NCBI GenBank assembly: GCA_037974665.1
Contig: CM075767.1
Coordinates: 89,306,644 to 89,370,643 of the forward strand
Reading direction: 5' to 3'
From: Ehretia macrophylla
Taxonomy: Eukaryota > Streptophyta > Magnoliopsida > Boraginales > Ehretiaceae
Length of the DNA: 64,000 nucleotides
The position numbers and the translations under genes are program-made. This document shows positions 1 through 11,314 of this stretch, in pieces (within the stretch, counting starts at the first letter, position 1; each line of letters begins with the position of its first letter). Below the pieces are notes generated by a model, which had not been told where the DNA came from, searched no databases, and saw only the letters and a program-made list of their open reading frames with translations.

Positions 1-89
1 ACATTAGAGGGCACTACAACGCGTCGATATCACGTCTTGCAAGGATGCTGTGTTGTTGAAGCGGATGGGTTGTTGTTAAGCCCATTGGG

Positions 90-324
90 GCAGCAAGCTT
101 GCTCGCTGTGCCCTTTTTGGAGCCCAAATCCGAACGTTTTAATCAGTTTTGGGCCACTTTTCTTATTAAGCTCTGTTTTCCGGACCCGGATCGTATGTCG
201 TGAGCTATTAAAAGGACGACAATCTTACTCGCGGGACATTAGAGGGCCATAAAATTCGTCGATATCACATCTTGCGAGGTTGCTGCGTTGTTGATGCGGA
301 TGGGTTGTTGTTAAGCCCATTGGG
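90..324 (+). repeat. Extra 235-bp spacer module (before copy 1)
   Basis: Begins GCAGCAAGCTTGCTCGCTG and ends at GCCCATTGGG. It is a second, diverged copy of the module present once in short spacers. In these extra copies the text AAATCCGAACGTTTTAATCAG usually replaces AAAATCGAACGTTTTCATCAG. Confidence 0.88.
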
Positions 325-400
325 CCTTCTGAATGGGCCATCTCTGTAGGATGGGACCGCGAACTGTAAACACAAAAAGGAATTATACCCCCAACATGAC

Positions 401-520
401 GGGTGCGATCATACCTGCACTAATGCACCGGATCCTATAAGAACTCCGAAGTTAAGCGTGCTTGGGCGATAGTACTACTAGGATGGGTGACCCCCTGGGA
501 AGTCCTCGTGTTGCACCACA
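401..520 (+). rRNA. 5S rRNA: 5S rRNA gene, copy 1
   Basis: Encodes 5S rRNA, the small RNA of the 60S subunit central protuberance, transcribed by RNA polymerase III with TFIIIA bound to the internal promoter. All plant 5S landmarks are present: 5' GGGTGCGATC, the GGATCC loop, the A-box region GAAGTTAAGCGTGCT and the C-box GGATGGGTGACC. Substitutions: A16T, C36T, C39A, G70T, G75C, C118A, C120A. The 3' end (CACCACA) weakens the terminal helix. It shares A16T and C36T with copies 7 and 14 (position a of the six-gene period). Next gene 676 bp. Confidence 0.95.
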
Positions 521-1076
521 TTTTCAATTTTTTTTCCTCCGGTTAGGGTTGGCAAGATACTTTATCCACCACATTTATATTATCGAATCCCGCGGCACCT
601 TGGGCAAGACAACTTCGCTTCACGTGGAGGCTGGGCCCACAAATCGAGTGCGTAGGGCTTTTGACCAGGTCTCCGTCGCTCCGGTGCCCATAACTTTTGA
701 TCCGTAAGGAGTTATGCGGCGCACAACATACCGTTGGAAAGCTCTCCGAGAGCTCTACGACTGGCGGAGCAAGCTTCCTCACTATGGCCTTTTTAGAGCC
801 CAAAATCGAATGTTTTCATCAGTTTCGGGCCACTTTTCTTATTAAGCCCTGTTTTTCCGTCCCAGATCGTAGGTCGTGAGCTGTTAAAAGGATGACAACC
901 TTACTCGCGGGAAATTATAGGGCCCTACAACACGTCGATATCACGTCTTGCGAGGATGCTGCGTTGTTGAAGCGGATGGGTTGTTGTTAAGCCCATTAGG
1001 GCTTCTGAATGGGCCATCTCTCTAGGCTGGGACTGTGAACAGTTAACACAAAAAGGAATTCTACCCCCACCATAAC

Positions 1077-1188
1077 GGGTGCGATCATACTAGTACTAAT
1101 GAACCGGATCCCATCAGAATTATGCATGCTTGGGCGAGAGTAGTACTAGGATGGGTGAACACCTGGGAAGTCCTCGTGTTGCACCCCC
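1077..1188 (+). pseudogene. 5S rRNA: 5S rRNA gene copy 2, 8-nt internal deletion
   Basis: Only 112 nt long. Eight bases (CTCCGAAG, about positions 44-51) are missing immediately before and into the A box, so loop B/C folding and TFIIIA contact should be damaged. Other changes: C15T, C18T, C26A, A55T, G58A, C91A, C93A. Copies 8 and 15 are the matching units without the deletion (position b of the six-gene period). Next gene 904 bp (long unit). Confidence 0.85.
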
Positions 1189-1669
1189 CTTTTCAATTTT
1201 TTTTCCTCCTATTAGAGTTGCCAAGATACTTTATCCACCACATTTTTATTACCGAATCCCATGGCACCTTGGGCAAGACAACTTCACTTCACGTTGATGC
1301 TGGGCCCACAAACCGAGGGCGTAGGGCTTGTGACTAAGTATTCGTCGCTCCGGCACCCATAACTTTTTATCCGTAAGGAGTTACGCGGCGCACAGCATAC
1401 CGTTGGAAAGCTCTCCGAGAGCTCTACGATGGGTCAGCTAGCTTGCTCGTTATGCTCTTTTTCGGAGCCCAAAATTGAACGTTTTCATCAATTTCGGGCT
1501 ACTTTACTAGTTTTGCTTTATTTTTCGTTTCCGGATCGTACATTGTGAGCTGTTAAAAGGACGACAACCTTACTCGCGGGACATTAGAGGGCCCTACAAC
1601 GCATCGATATGACGTCTTGTGAGGATGCTGCGTTGTTGAAGCCGATGGGTTGTTGTTAAGCCCATTGGG

Positions 1670-1904
1670 GCAGCAAACTTGCTCGCTGTGCCCTTTTTGG
1701 AGCCAAAATCCGAACGTTTTAATCAGTTTCGGGCCACTTTTCTTATTAAGCTCTACTTTTTCATCCCGGATCGTACGTCTTGAGCTGTTAAAAGGAAGAC
1801 AATCTTACTCGCGGGACATTAGAGGGCCCTACAATTCGTAAAAATCACGTCTTGCGAGGATGCTGCGTTTTTTAAGCGGATGGCTTGTTGTAAAGTCCAT
1901 TGGG
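1670..1904 (+). repeat. Extra 235-bp spacer module (copies 2-3)
   Basis: Second module in the long spacer, with the CGTCTTGAGC and CGTAAAAATC variants. Confidence 0.86.
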
Positions 1905-1980
1905 CCTTCTGAATAGGCCATCTCTCTATGCTGGGACAGTGAACCGTTAACACAAAATGCAATTCTACCCCAACCATGAC

Positions 1981-2100
1981 GGGTGCAATCATACCAGCTC
2001 TCATGCACCGGATCCCATCAGAACTCCGAAGTCAAGCGTGCTTGGGCGAGAGTAGTACTAGGATGGTTGACCCCCTGGAAAGTCCCCGTGTTGCACCCCC
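1981..2100 (+). rRNA. 5S rRNA: 5S rRNA gene, copy 3
   Basis: Full length. Substitutions: G7A, A19T, A22C, T53C, G87T, G99A, T106C. Position c of the six-gene period (with copies 9 and 16). Next gene 914 bp (long unit). Confidence 0.95.
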
Positions 2101-2583
2101 CTTTTCAATTTTTTTTCTTTCGGTTAGGGTTGCCATGACACTTTATCCACCACAATTCTATTTTCGAATCCCGCGGCACCTTGGGCAAGACAACTTCACT
2201 TCACTTGGAGGCTGGGCCCGCAAACCGTGGGCGTAAGGCTTGTCACCAGGTCTCCGTCGCTCCGATGACCATAAAATTTGATCCGTAAGGAATTACGCAG
2301 CGCACAGTATACCATTGGAAAGCTCTTCGAGAGCTCTACGATGGGTGCAGCTAGCTTGCTCGCAGTGTCCTTTTTGGAGGCCAAAATCGAATGTTTTCAT
2401 CAGTTTCGGGCCACTTTTCTGATTTTTGCTCTATTTTTCCGTCCCCTTATCGTACATCGTGAGCTGTTAAAAGGATGACAACCATACTCGCGGGACATTA
2501 GAGGGACCTACAATGCATCGATATCACGTCTTGTGAGGATGCTGCGTTGTTGAAGTGGATGGGTTGTTGTTGAGCCCATTAGG

Positions 2584-2818
2584 GCAGCAAGCTTGCTTGC
2601 TGTGCCCTTTTTGGAGCCTAAATCCGAACGTTTTAATCAGTTTCGGGCCACTTTTCTTGTTAAGCTCTGTTTTTTCATCCCGGATCGTACGTCTTGAGCT
2701 GTTAAAAGGACGAGAATCTTACTCGCGGGACATTAGAGGTTCCTACAATTCGTCAAAATCACGTCTTGCGAGGATGCTGCATTTTTTAAGCGGATGGGTT
2801 GTTGTTAAGCCCATTGGG
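2584..2818 (+). repeat. Extra 235-bp spacer module (copies 3-4)
   Basis: Second module, with the GAGGTTCCTACAATTCGTCAA variant also seen at 7,823-8,057. Confidence 0.86.
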
Positions 2819-2894
2819 CCTTCTGAATGGGCCATCTCTCTAGGCTGGGACTGTGAACCGTTAAAACAAAAAGGAATTCTACCCCCACCATGAC

Positions 2895-3014
2895 GGGTGC
2901 GATCATACCAGCACTATTGCACTGGATCCCATCAGAACTCCGAAGTTAAGCGTGCTTGGGCGAGAGCAGTACTAGGATGGTTGACCCCCTGGGAAGTCCT
3001 TGTGTTGCACCCCC
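2895..3014 (+). rRNA. 5S rRNA: 5S rRNA gene, copy 4
   Basis: Full length. Substitutions: A23T, C29T, T73C, G87T, C107T. Its downstream spacer shares rare variants (CATCCGTTTCGGGCTACTTT) with that of copy 10, marking position d of the six-gene period. Next gene 913 bp (long unit). Confidence 0.95.
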
Positions 3015-3496
3015 CTTTTCAATTTTTTTTCCTCCGGTTAGGGTTCCCAAGATACTTTATCCACCACATTTCTATTATCGAATCCCACGGCACCTTGGGC
3101 AAGACAACTTCACTTTAAGTGTAGGCTGGGCCCGCAAACGGAGGGCGTAGGGCTTTGGCCAGGTCTCCGTCGCTCTGGTGCCCATAACTTTTGATCCGTA
3201 AGGAGTTACGCGGTGCATAGCATACCGTTGGAAAGCTCTCCGAGAGCTCTACGATAGGGCCAGCTAGCTTGCTCCCTGTGCCCCTTTTTTGGAGCCCAAA
3301 ATCGAATGTTTTCATCCGTTTCGGGCTACTTTACAGATTTTGCTATGTTTTTCCTTCCCGAATCGTACATCGTGAGCTGTTAAAAGGACGACAACCTTAC
3401 TCGCGGGAGATTAGAGGGCCCTACAACGCGTCGATATCACGTCTTGCCAGGATGCTATTTTGTTGAAGCGGATGGGTTGTTGTTAAGCACTTTGGG

Positions 3497-3731
3497 GCAG
3501 CAAGCTTGCTCGCTGTGCCCTTTTTGGAACCCAAATCCGAACGTTTTAATCAGTTTCGGGCCACTTTTCTTATTAAGCTCTATTTTTCCGTCCCAGATCG
3601 TACGTCGTGAACTATTAAAAGGACGACAATCTTACTCGCGGGACATTAGTGGGCCGTACAATTCGTCGATATCACGTATTGCGAGGAAGCTGCGTTGTTG
3701 AAGCGGATGGGTTGTTGTTAAGCCCATTGGG
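3497..3731 (+). repeat. Extra 235-bp spacer module (copies 4-5)
   Basis: Second module, with GGAACCCAAATCCG. Matched by 8,736-8,970 one higher-order period later. Confidence 0.86.
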
Positions 3732-3807
3732 CCTTCTGAATGGGCCATCTCCCTAGGCTTGGACTGTGAACCGTTAACACAAAAACGAATTCTACCCCCA
3801 CCATGAT

Positions 3808-3927
3808 GGGTGAGATCATACTAGCACCAATGCACCGTATCCCATCAGAACTCAGAAGTTAAGCGTGCTTGGGCGAGAGTAGTACTAGGATTGGTGACCC
3901 CATGGGAAGTCCTCCTGTTGAACCCCC
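3808..3927 (+). rRNA. 5S rRNA: 5S rRNA gene, copy 5
   Basis: Full length. Substitutions: C6A, C15T, T21C, G31T, C47A, G85T, C95A, G108C, C114A. C6A and C114A each break a pair of the terminal helix. The same set recurs in copy 11 (position e of the six-gene period). Next gene 913 bp (long unit). Confidence 0.93.
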
Positions 3928-4409
3928 CTTTTCAATTTTTTTTTCCTCCGGTTAGGTTTGCCAAGATACTTTATCCACCACATTTCTATTATCGAATCCC
4001 ACGGCACCATGGGCAAGACAACTTCGTTTCACGTGGAGGCTAGGCCCGCAAACCGAGGGCGTAGGGCTTGTGACCAAGTCTCTGTCGCTCCGGTGCCCAT
4101 AACTTTTGATCCGTAAGGAGTTACGCGGCGTACAACATACCGTTGGAAAGCTATCCGAGAGCTCTATGACGGGCGGAGGAATCTTCCTCGCTGTGGCCTT
4201 TTTGGAGACCAAAATCGAACGTTTTGATCATTTTCGGGCCACTTTTCTTATTAAGCTCTGTTTTTCCGTCCTGGATCGTACATCGTGAGCTGTTAAAAGG
4301 ACGACAACCTTACTCGCGGGAGATTAGAGGGCCCAACAACGCGTCGATATCACGTCTTGCGAGGATGCTGTGTTGTTGAAGCGGATGGGTTATTGTTAAG
4401 CCCATTGGG

Positions 4410-4644
4410 GCAGCAAGCTTGCTCGCTGTGCCCTTTTTGGAACCCAAATCCGAACGTTTTAATCAGTTTCGGGCCACTTTTCTTATTAAGCTCTATTTTT
4501 CCGTCCCAGATCGTACGTCGTGAACTGTTAAAAGGACGGCAATGTTACTCGCGGGACATTAGTGGGCCCTACAATTCGTCGATATCACGTCTTGCGAGGA
4601 AACTGCGTTGTTGAAGCGGATGGGTTGTTGTTAAGCCCAATGGG
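4410..4644 (+). repeat. Extra 235-bp spacer module (copies 5-6)
   Basis: Second module. The corresponding interval of the next higher-order period lacks it and has an extra gene instead. Confidence 0.86.
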
Positions 4645-4720
4645 CCTTCTTAATGGGCCATCTCTCTAGGCTGGGACTGTGAACCGTTAACACAAAAACG
4701 AATTCAACCCCCACCACGGC

Positions 4721-4840
4721 GGGTGCGATCATACCAGCACTAATGCACCGGATCCCATCAAAACTCTGTAGTTAAGCGTGCTTGGGCGAGAGTAGTACTA
4801 GGACAGTTGACCCCCTGGGAAGTCCTCGTGTTGAACCCCT
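4721..4840 (+). rRNA. 5S rRNA: 5S rRNA gene, copy 6
   Basis: Full length. Substitutions: G41A, C47T, A49T, T84C, G85A, G87T, C114A, C120T. G41A, A49T, T84C and G87T also occur in copy 13 (position f of the six-gene period). Next gene 912 bp (long unit). Confidence 0.94.
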
Positions 4841-5322
4841 ATTTTCAATTTTTTTTGCTCCGGTTAGGGTTGCCAAGATACTTTATCCACCACATTTCTA
4901 TTATGAAATACCAAGGCACCTTGGGCAAGACAACTTCGCTTCACGTGGAGGCTGGGCTCGCAAACCGAGGGCATAGGGTTTATGACCAGGTCTCCTTCGC
5001 TTCGGTGCCCATAACTTTTTATCCGTAAGGAGTTACGCGGCGCATAGCATACCGTTGGAAAGCTCTCTGAGAGCTCTACGATGGGGCCAGCTAACTTGCT
5101 CGCTATGCCCTTTTTTGGAGCCCAAAATAGAATGTTTTCAACAGTTTCGGGCTACTTTACTAGTTTTGCTCTGTTTTTCCTTCCCGGATCGTACATCGTG
5201 AGCTGTCAAAAGGACGACACCCTTCCTCGCGGGACATTAGAGGGCCTTACAACGCGTCGATATCACGTCTTGCGAGGATGCTGCGTTGTTGAAGCGGATG
5301 GGTTGTTGTTAAGCCCATTGGG

Positions 5323-5556
5323 GCAGCAAGCTTGCTCGCTGTGCCCTTTTTGGAGCCCAAATCCGAACGTTTTAATCAGTTTCGGGCCACTTTTCTTATT
5401 AAGCTCCATTTTTCTGACTCGGATTGTATGTCGTGAGCTATTAAAAGGACGACAATCTTACTCGCGGGACATTAGAGGGCCATAAAATTCGTCGATATCA
5501 CATCTTGCGACGTTGCTGCATTGTTGATGCGGATGGGTTGTTGTTAAGCCCATGGG
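5323..5556 (+). repeat. Extra spacer module (copies 6-7)
   Basis: Second module of 234 bp with a one-base loss in GCCCATGGGCC. Matched by 11,005-11,238. Confidence 0.86.
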
Positions 5557-5632
5557 CCTTCTGAATGGGCCATCTCTCTAGGCTGGGACGGTGAACTGTA
5601 AACACAAAAAGGAATTCTACCCCCAACATGAC

Positions 5633-5752
5633 GGGTGCGATCATACCTGCACAAATGCACCGGATCCTATCAGAACTTCGAAGTTAAGCGTGCTTGGGCG
5701 AGAGTAGTACTAGGATGGGTGACCCCCTGGGAAGTCCTCGTGTTGCACCCCA
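5633..5752 (+). rRNA. 5S rRNA: 5S rRNA gene, copy 7
   Basis: Full length. Substitutions: A16T, T21A, C36T, C46T, C120A. Position a of the second six-gene period, 5,232 bp after copy 1. Next gene 677 bp. Confidence 0.96.
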
Positions 5753-6309
5753 CTTTTCAATTTTTTTTGCTCCGGTTAGGGTTGCCAAGATACTTTATCC
5801 ACCACATTTATATTATCGAATCCCGTGGCACCTTGGGCAAGACAACTTCGCTTCACGAGGAGGCTGGGCCAGCAAATCGAGGGCGTAGGGCTTCTGACCA
5901 GGTCTCCGTCGCTCCTTTGCCCATAATTTTCGATCCGTAAGGAGTTATGCGCCGCACAACATACCGTTGGAAAGCTCTTCAAGAGCTCTATGATTGGCGG
6001 AGCAAGCTTCCTCACTGTGGCCTTTTTAGAGCCCAAAATCGAACGTTTTCATCAGTTTCGGGCCACTTTTCTTATTAAGCCTTGTTTTTCCGTCCCAGAT
6101 CGTAGGTCGTGAGCTGTTAAAAGGATGACAACCTTACACGCGGGAAATTATAGGGCCCTATAACGCGTCGATATCACGTCTTGCGAGGATGCTGCATTGT
6201 TGAAGCGGATGGGTTGTTGTTAAGCCCATTGGGGCTTCTGAATGGGCCATCTCTCTAGGCTAGGACTGTGAACCGTTAACACAAAAAGGAATTCTACCCC
6301 CACCATGAC

Positions 6310-6429
6310 GGGTGCGATCATAACAGTACTAATGAACCGGATCCCATCAGAACTCCGAAGTTATGCATGCTTGGGCGAGAGTAGTACTAGGATGGGTGAA
6401 CACCTGGGAAGTCCTCGTGTTGCACCCCC
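6310..6429 (+). rRNA. 5S rRNA: 5S rRNA gene, copy 8
   Basis: Full length, the undeleted counterpart of copy 2. Substitutions: C14A, C18T, C26A, A55T, G58A, C91A, C93A. The A box reads TTATGCATGC. Next gene 911 bp (long unit). Confidence 0.94.
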
Positions 6430-6909
6430 TTTTCAATTTTTTTTCCTCCTATTAGGGTTGCCAAGATACTTTATCCCCCACATTTCTATTATCGAATATC
6501 ATGGCACCTTAGGCAAGACAACTTCGCTTCACGTGGAGATTGGGCCCACAATCCGAGGGCGTAGGGCTTGTGACCAGGTCTCCGTCGCTCCGGTGCCCAT
6601 AACTTTTGATCCGTAAGGAGTTACGCGGCTTACAGCATACCGTCGGAAAGCTCTCCGAGAGCTCTACGATGGGTCAACTAGCTTGCTCGCTATGCTCTTT
6701 TTCGGAGCCCAAAATCGAACGTTTTCATCAATTTCGGGCTACTTTACTAGTTTTGCTTTGTTTTTCGTTTCCGGATCGTACATCGTGAGCTGTTAAAAGG
6801 ACGACAACCTTACTCGCGGGACATTAGAGGGCCCTACAACGCATCGATATGACGTCTTGTGAGGATGCTGCGTTGTTGAAGCGGATGGGTTGTTGTTAAG
6901 CCCATTGGG

Positions 6910-7144
6910 GCAGCAAACTTGCTCGCTGTGCCCTTTTTGGAGCCTAAATCCGAACGTTTTAATTAGTTTCGGGCCACTTTTCTTATTAAGCTCTGTTTTT
7001 CCGTCCCGGATCGTACGTCTTGAGCTGTTAAAAGGAAGACAATCTTACTCGCGGGACATTAGAAGGCCCTACAATTCGTAAAAATCACGTCTTGCGAGGA
7101 TGCTGCGTTTTTGAAGCGGATGGGTTGTTGTTAAGCCCATTGGG
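6910..7144 (+). repeat. Extra 235-bp spacer module (copies 8-9)
   Basis: Second module. Counterpart of 1,670-1,904. Confidence 0.86.
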
Positions 7145-7220
7145 ACTTCTGAATGGGCCATCTCTCTAGGCTGGGACTGTGAACCGTTAACACAAAAAGG
7201 AATTCTACCCCCACCATGAT

Positions 7221-7340
7221 GGGTGCGATCATACCAGCACTAATGCACCGGATCCCATCAGAACTCCGAAGTTAAGCATGCTTGGGCGAGAGTAGTACTA
7301 GGATGGGTGACCCCCTGGGAAGTCCTCGTGTTGCACTCCC
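7221..7340 (+). rRNA. 5S rRNA: 5S rRNA gene, copy 9
   Basis: Among the copies closest to consensus: only G58A and C117T. Both should be tolerated structurally, so this is a good candidate for a functional gene. Next gene 913 bp (long unit). Confidence 0.97.
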
Positions 7341-7822
7341 CTTTTCAATTTTTTTCCTTCGATTAGGGTTGCCAAGATACTTTATCCACCACATTTCTAT
7401 TATCGAATCCCGCGGCACGTTGGGCAAGACAACTTCGCTTCACGTAGAGGCTTGGCCCGCAAACTGAGGGCGTAGGGCTTGTGACCACGTCTCCGTCGCT
7501 CCGGTGCCCATAACTTTTGATCCGTAAGGAGTTACGCGGCGTACAGCATACCGTTGGAAAGTTCTTCGAGAGCTCTACGACGGGGGCAGCTAGCTTGCTC
7601 GCTGTGCTCATTTTGGAGGCCAAAATCTAATGTTTTCATCAGTTTTGGGCCACTTTTCTGGTTTTTGCTCTGTTTTTCCATCCCCTTATCGTACATCGTG
7701 AGCTGTTAAAAGGATGACAACCATACTCGCGGGACATTAAAGGGACCTACAACGCGTCGATATCACGTCTTGTGAGGATGCTGCGTTGTTGAAGTGGATG
7801 GGTTGTTGTTAAGCCCATTGGG

Positions 7823-8057
7823 GCAGCAAGCTTGCTCGCTGTGCCCTTTTTGGAGGCTAAATCCGAACGTTTTATTCAGTTTCGGGCCAATTTTCTTGTT
7901 AAGCTCTGTTTTTCCGTCCCGGATCGTACGTCTTGAGCTGTTAAAAGGACGACAATCTTACTTGCGGGACATTAGAGGTTCCTACAATTCGTCAAAATCA
8001 CGTCTTGCGAGGATGCTGCGTTTTTGAAGCGGATGGGTTGTTGTTAAGCCCATTGGG
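7823..8057 (+). repeat. Extra 235-bp spacer module (copies 9-10)
   Basis: Second module. Counterpart of 2,584-2,818. Its 3' part is also found in the hybrid spacer before copy 12. Confidence 0.86.
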
Positions 8058-8133
8058 CCTTCTGAATGGGCCATCTCTCTAGGCTGGGACTGTGAACCAT
8101 TACAACAAAAAGGAATTCTACCCCCACCATGAT

Positions 8134-8253
8134 GGGTGCGATCATACCAGCACTAGTGCACCGGATCCCATTACAACTCCGAAGTTAAACATGCTTGGGC
8201 GAGAGTAGTACTCTAATGGGTGACCCTCTAGGAAGTCCTCGTGTTGCACACCC
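8134..8253 (+). rRNA. 5S rRNA: 5S rRNA gene, copy 10
   Basis: Full length but decayed. Substitutions: A23G, C39T, G41C, G56A, G58A, A80C, G81T, G82A, C94T, G97A, C117A. Three adjacent changes at 80-82 hit the start of the C box. Next gene 913 bp (long unit). Confidence 0.9.
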
Positions 8254-8735
8254 TTTTCGATTTTTTATGCTCCGGTTAGGGTTCCCAAGATACTTTATCC
8301 ACCACATTTCTATTATCGAATCCCACTGCACCTTGGGCAAGACAACTTTGCTTCATGTGGAGGATGGGCCAGCAAACCAATGGCGTAGGGCTTGTGACCA
8401 GGTCTCTGTCGCTCCGGTTCCCGTAACTTTTGATCCGTAAGGAGTTACGCAGCGCACAGCATACCGTTGCAAAGCTCTCCGAGTGCTCTACGATGGGGCC
8501 AGCAAGCTTGCTCGCTTTGCCCATCTTTTGGAGCCCAAAATCGAATGTTTTCATCCGTTTCGGGCTACTTTACAGATTTTTCTATGTTTTTCCTTCCCGA
8601 ATCGTACATCGTGAGCTGTTAAAAGGACGACAACCTTACTCGCGGGAGATTAGAGGGCCCTACAACGCGTCGATATCACGTCTTGCCAGGATGCTGTTTT
8701 GTTGAAGCGGATGGGTTGTTGTTAAGCCCATTGGG

Positions 8736-8970
8736 GCAGCAAGCTTGCTTGCTGTGCCCTTTCCGGAACCCAAATCCGAACATTTTAATCAGTTTCGGGC
8801 CACTTTTCTTATTAAGCTCTATTTTTCCGTCCCAGATCGTACGTCGTGAACTATTAAAAGGACGACAATCTTTCTCGCGGGACATTAGTGGGCCCTACAA
8901 TTCGTCGATATCACGTCTTGCGAGGAAGCTGCGTTGTTGAAGCGGATGGGTTGTTGTTAAGCCCATTGGG
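8736..8970 (+). repeat. Extra 235-bp spacer module (copies 10-11)
   Basis: Second module. Counterpart of 3,497-3,731. Confidence 0.86.
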
Positions 8971-9046
8971 CCTTCTGAATGGGCCATATCTCTAGGCTGG
9001 GACTGTGAACCGTTAACACAAAAACGAATTCTACCCCCACCATGAC

Positions 9047-9166
9047 GGGTGAGATCATACTAGCACTAATCCACCGGATCCCATCAGAACTCAGAAGTTA
9101 AGCGTGCTTGGGCGAGAGTAGTACTAGGATTGGTGACCCCTTGGGAAGTCCTCCTGTTGAACCCCC
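9047..9166 (+). rRNA. 5S rRNA: 5S rRNA gene, copy 11
   Basis: Full length. Substitutions: C6A, C15T, G25C, C47A, G85T, C95T, G108C, C114A, nearly the set of copy 5 one period (5,239 bp) upstream. Next gene 677 bp. Confidence 0.94.
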
Positions 9167-9723
9167 CTTTTAAATTTTTTTTCCTCCGGTTAGGTTTGCC
9201 AAGATACTTTATACACCACATTTCTATTATCGAATCCCACGGCACCATGGGCAAGACAACTTCGTTTCACGTGGAGGATAGGCCCGCAAACCGAGGGCGT
9301 AGGGCTTGTGACCAAGTCTCTGTCGCTCCGGTGCCCATAACTTTTGATCCGTAAGGAGTTACGCGGCGTACAACATACCGTTGGAAAGCTATCAGAGAGC
9401 TCTACGACGGGCGGAGCAAGCTTCCTCACTGTGGCCTTTTTGGAGACCAAAATCGAACGTTTTGATCATTTTCGGGCCACTTTTCTTGTTAAGCTCTGTT
9501 TTTCCGTCCCGGATCGTACGTCTTGAGCTGTTAAAAGGACGACAATCTTACTCGCGGGACATTAGTGGTTCCTACAATTCGTCAAAATCACGTCTTGCGA
9601 GGATGCTGCGTTTTTGAAGCGGATGGGTTGTTGTTAAGCCCATTGGGCCTTCTGAATGGGCCATCTCTCTAGGTTGGGACTGTGAACTGTTAAGACAAAA
9701 AGGAATTCTAGCCCCACCATGAC

Positions 9724-9843
9724 GGATCGCATCATACCAGCACTAATGCATCGGATCCCATCAGAACTCAGAAGTTAAGCGTGCTTGGGCGAGAGTAGTA
9801 CTAGGATTGGTGACCCCCTGGGAAGTCCTTATGTTGAACCCCC
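9724..9843 (+). rRNA. 5S rRNA: 5S rRNA gene, copy 12
   Basis: Full length. The 5' end reads GGATCGCATC instead of GGGTGCGATC, altering helix I. Other changes: C28T, C47A, G85T, C107T, G108A, C114A. It resembles copy 11 and is an additional unit in the second six-gene period. The spacer before it is a hybrid. Next gene 680 bp. Confidence 0.92.
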
Positions 9844-10403
9844 CTTTTCAATTTTTTTTTTCCTCTGGTTAGGTTTTCCAACATACTTTATCCACCACAT
9901 TTCTATTATCGAATCCCACGGCACCATGGGCAAGACAACTTCGTTTCACGTGGAGGTTAGGCCCGCAAACCGAGGGCGTAGGGCTTGTGACCAAGTCTTT
10001 GTCGCTCCGGTGCCCATAACTTTTGATCCGTAAGGAGTTACGCGGCGTACAACATACCGTTGGAAAGCTATCCGAGAGCTCTACGACGGGCGGAGCAAGC
10101 TTCCTCGCTGTGGCCTTTTTGGAGACCAAAATCGAACGTTTTGATCATTTTCGGGCCATTTTTCTTATTAAGCTCTGTTTTTCCGTCCCGGATCATAGGT
10201 CGTGAGCTGTTAAAAGGACGACAACCTTACTCACGGGACATTAGAGGGCCTTACAACGCGTCGATATCACGTCTTGCGAGGATGCTTCGTTATTGAAGTG
10301 GATGGGTTATCGTTAAGCCCATTAGGCCCTCTGAATGGGCCATCTCTCTAGGTTGGGACTGTGAACCGTTAACATAAAAAAGAATTCAAACCCCCACCAT
10401 GAC

Positions 10404-10522
10404 GGGTGCGATCATACCCGCACTAATGCACCGGATCCCATCAAAACTCCGTAGTTAAGCGTTCTTGGGCGAGAGTAGTATAGGACGGTTGACCCCCTGG
10501 GAAGTCCTGGTGTTGCATCCCC
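10404..10522 (+). rRNA. 5S rRNA: 5S rRNA gene, copy 13 (1-nt deletion)
   Basis: 119 nt: one base is missing near position 78 (AGTAGTATAGG). Substitutions: A16C, G41A, A49T, G60T, T84C, G87T, C107G, C117T. Counterpart of copy 6. Next gene 911 bp (long unit). Confidence 0.92.
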
Positions 10523-11004
10523 CTTCTCAATTTTTTTTCATCCGGTTAGGGTTGCCAAGATACTTAATCCAATACATTTCTATTATCGAATCCCACGGCT
10601 CCTTGGGCAAGACAACTTCGCTTCACGCGGAGGTTGGGCCCGCAAACCGAGGGCGTAGGTCTTGTGACCAGGTCTCCAATGCTCCGGTGCCCATAACATT
10701 TGATCTATAAAGAGTTACGCGGCGCATAGCATACCGTTGGAAAGCTCTCCAAGAGCTCTACGATGGCGTCAGCTAACTTGCTCGCTGTGCCATTTTTTGG
10801 AGCCCAAAATTGAATGTTTTCAACAGTTTCGGGCTACTTTACTAGTTTTGCTCTGTTTTTCCTTACCGGATCGTACATCGTGAGCAGTTAAAAGGACGAC
10901 AACCTTACTCGCGGGACATTAGAGGGCCCTACAACGCGTCGATATCACGTCTTGCGAGGATGCTGCGTTGTTGAAGCGGATGGGTTGTTGTTAATCCCAT
11001 TGGG

Positions 11005-11238
11005 CCAGCAAGCTTGCTCGCTGTGCCCTTTTTGGAGCCCAACTCCGAAGGTTTTAATCAGTTTCGGGCCACTTTTCTTATTAAGCTCCATTTTTCTGAC
11101 TCGGATTGTATGTCGTGAGCTATTAAAAGGACGACAATCTTACTCGCGGGACATTAGAGGGCCCTAAAATTCGTCGATATCACATCTTGCGAGGTTGCTG
11201 CGTTGTTGATGCGGATGGGGTGTGGTTAAGGCCATGGG
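11005..11238 (+). repeat. Extra spacer module (copies 13-14)
   Basis: Second module. Counterpart of 5,323-5,556. Confidence 0.86.
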
Positions 11239-11314
11239 CCTTCTGAGTGGGCGATCTCTCTAGGCTGGGACCGTGACCTGTAAACACAAAAAGGAATTCT
11301 ACCCCCAACATGAC

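Larger units (their letters stand above)
401..5632 (+). repeat. Higher-order repeat, six genes, first period
   Basis: Copies 1-6 (positions a-f). The same ordered set of gene and spacer variants returns 5,232-5,240 bp later for copies 7-11. Confidence 0.8.
5633..11314 (+). repeat. Higher-order repeat, second period with one extra unit
   Basis: Copies 7-11 and 13 match copies 1-6 in order. Copy 12 is an added short unit, making this period 5,682 bp. Confidence 0.8.
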
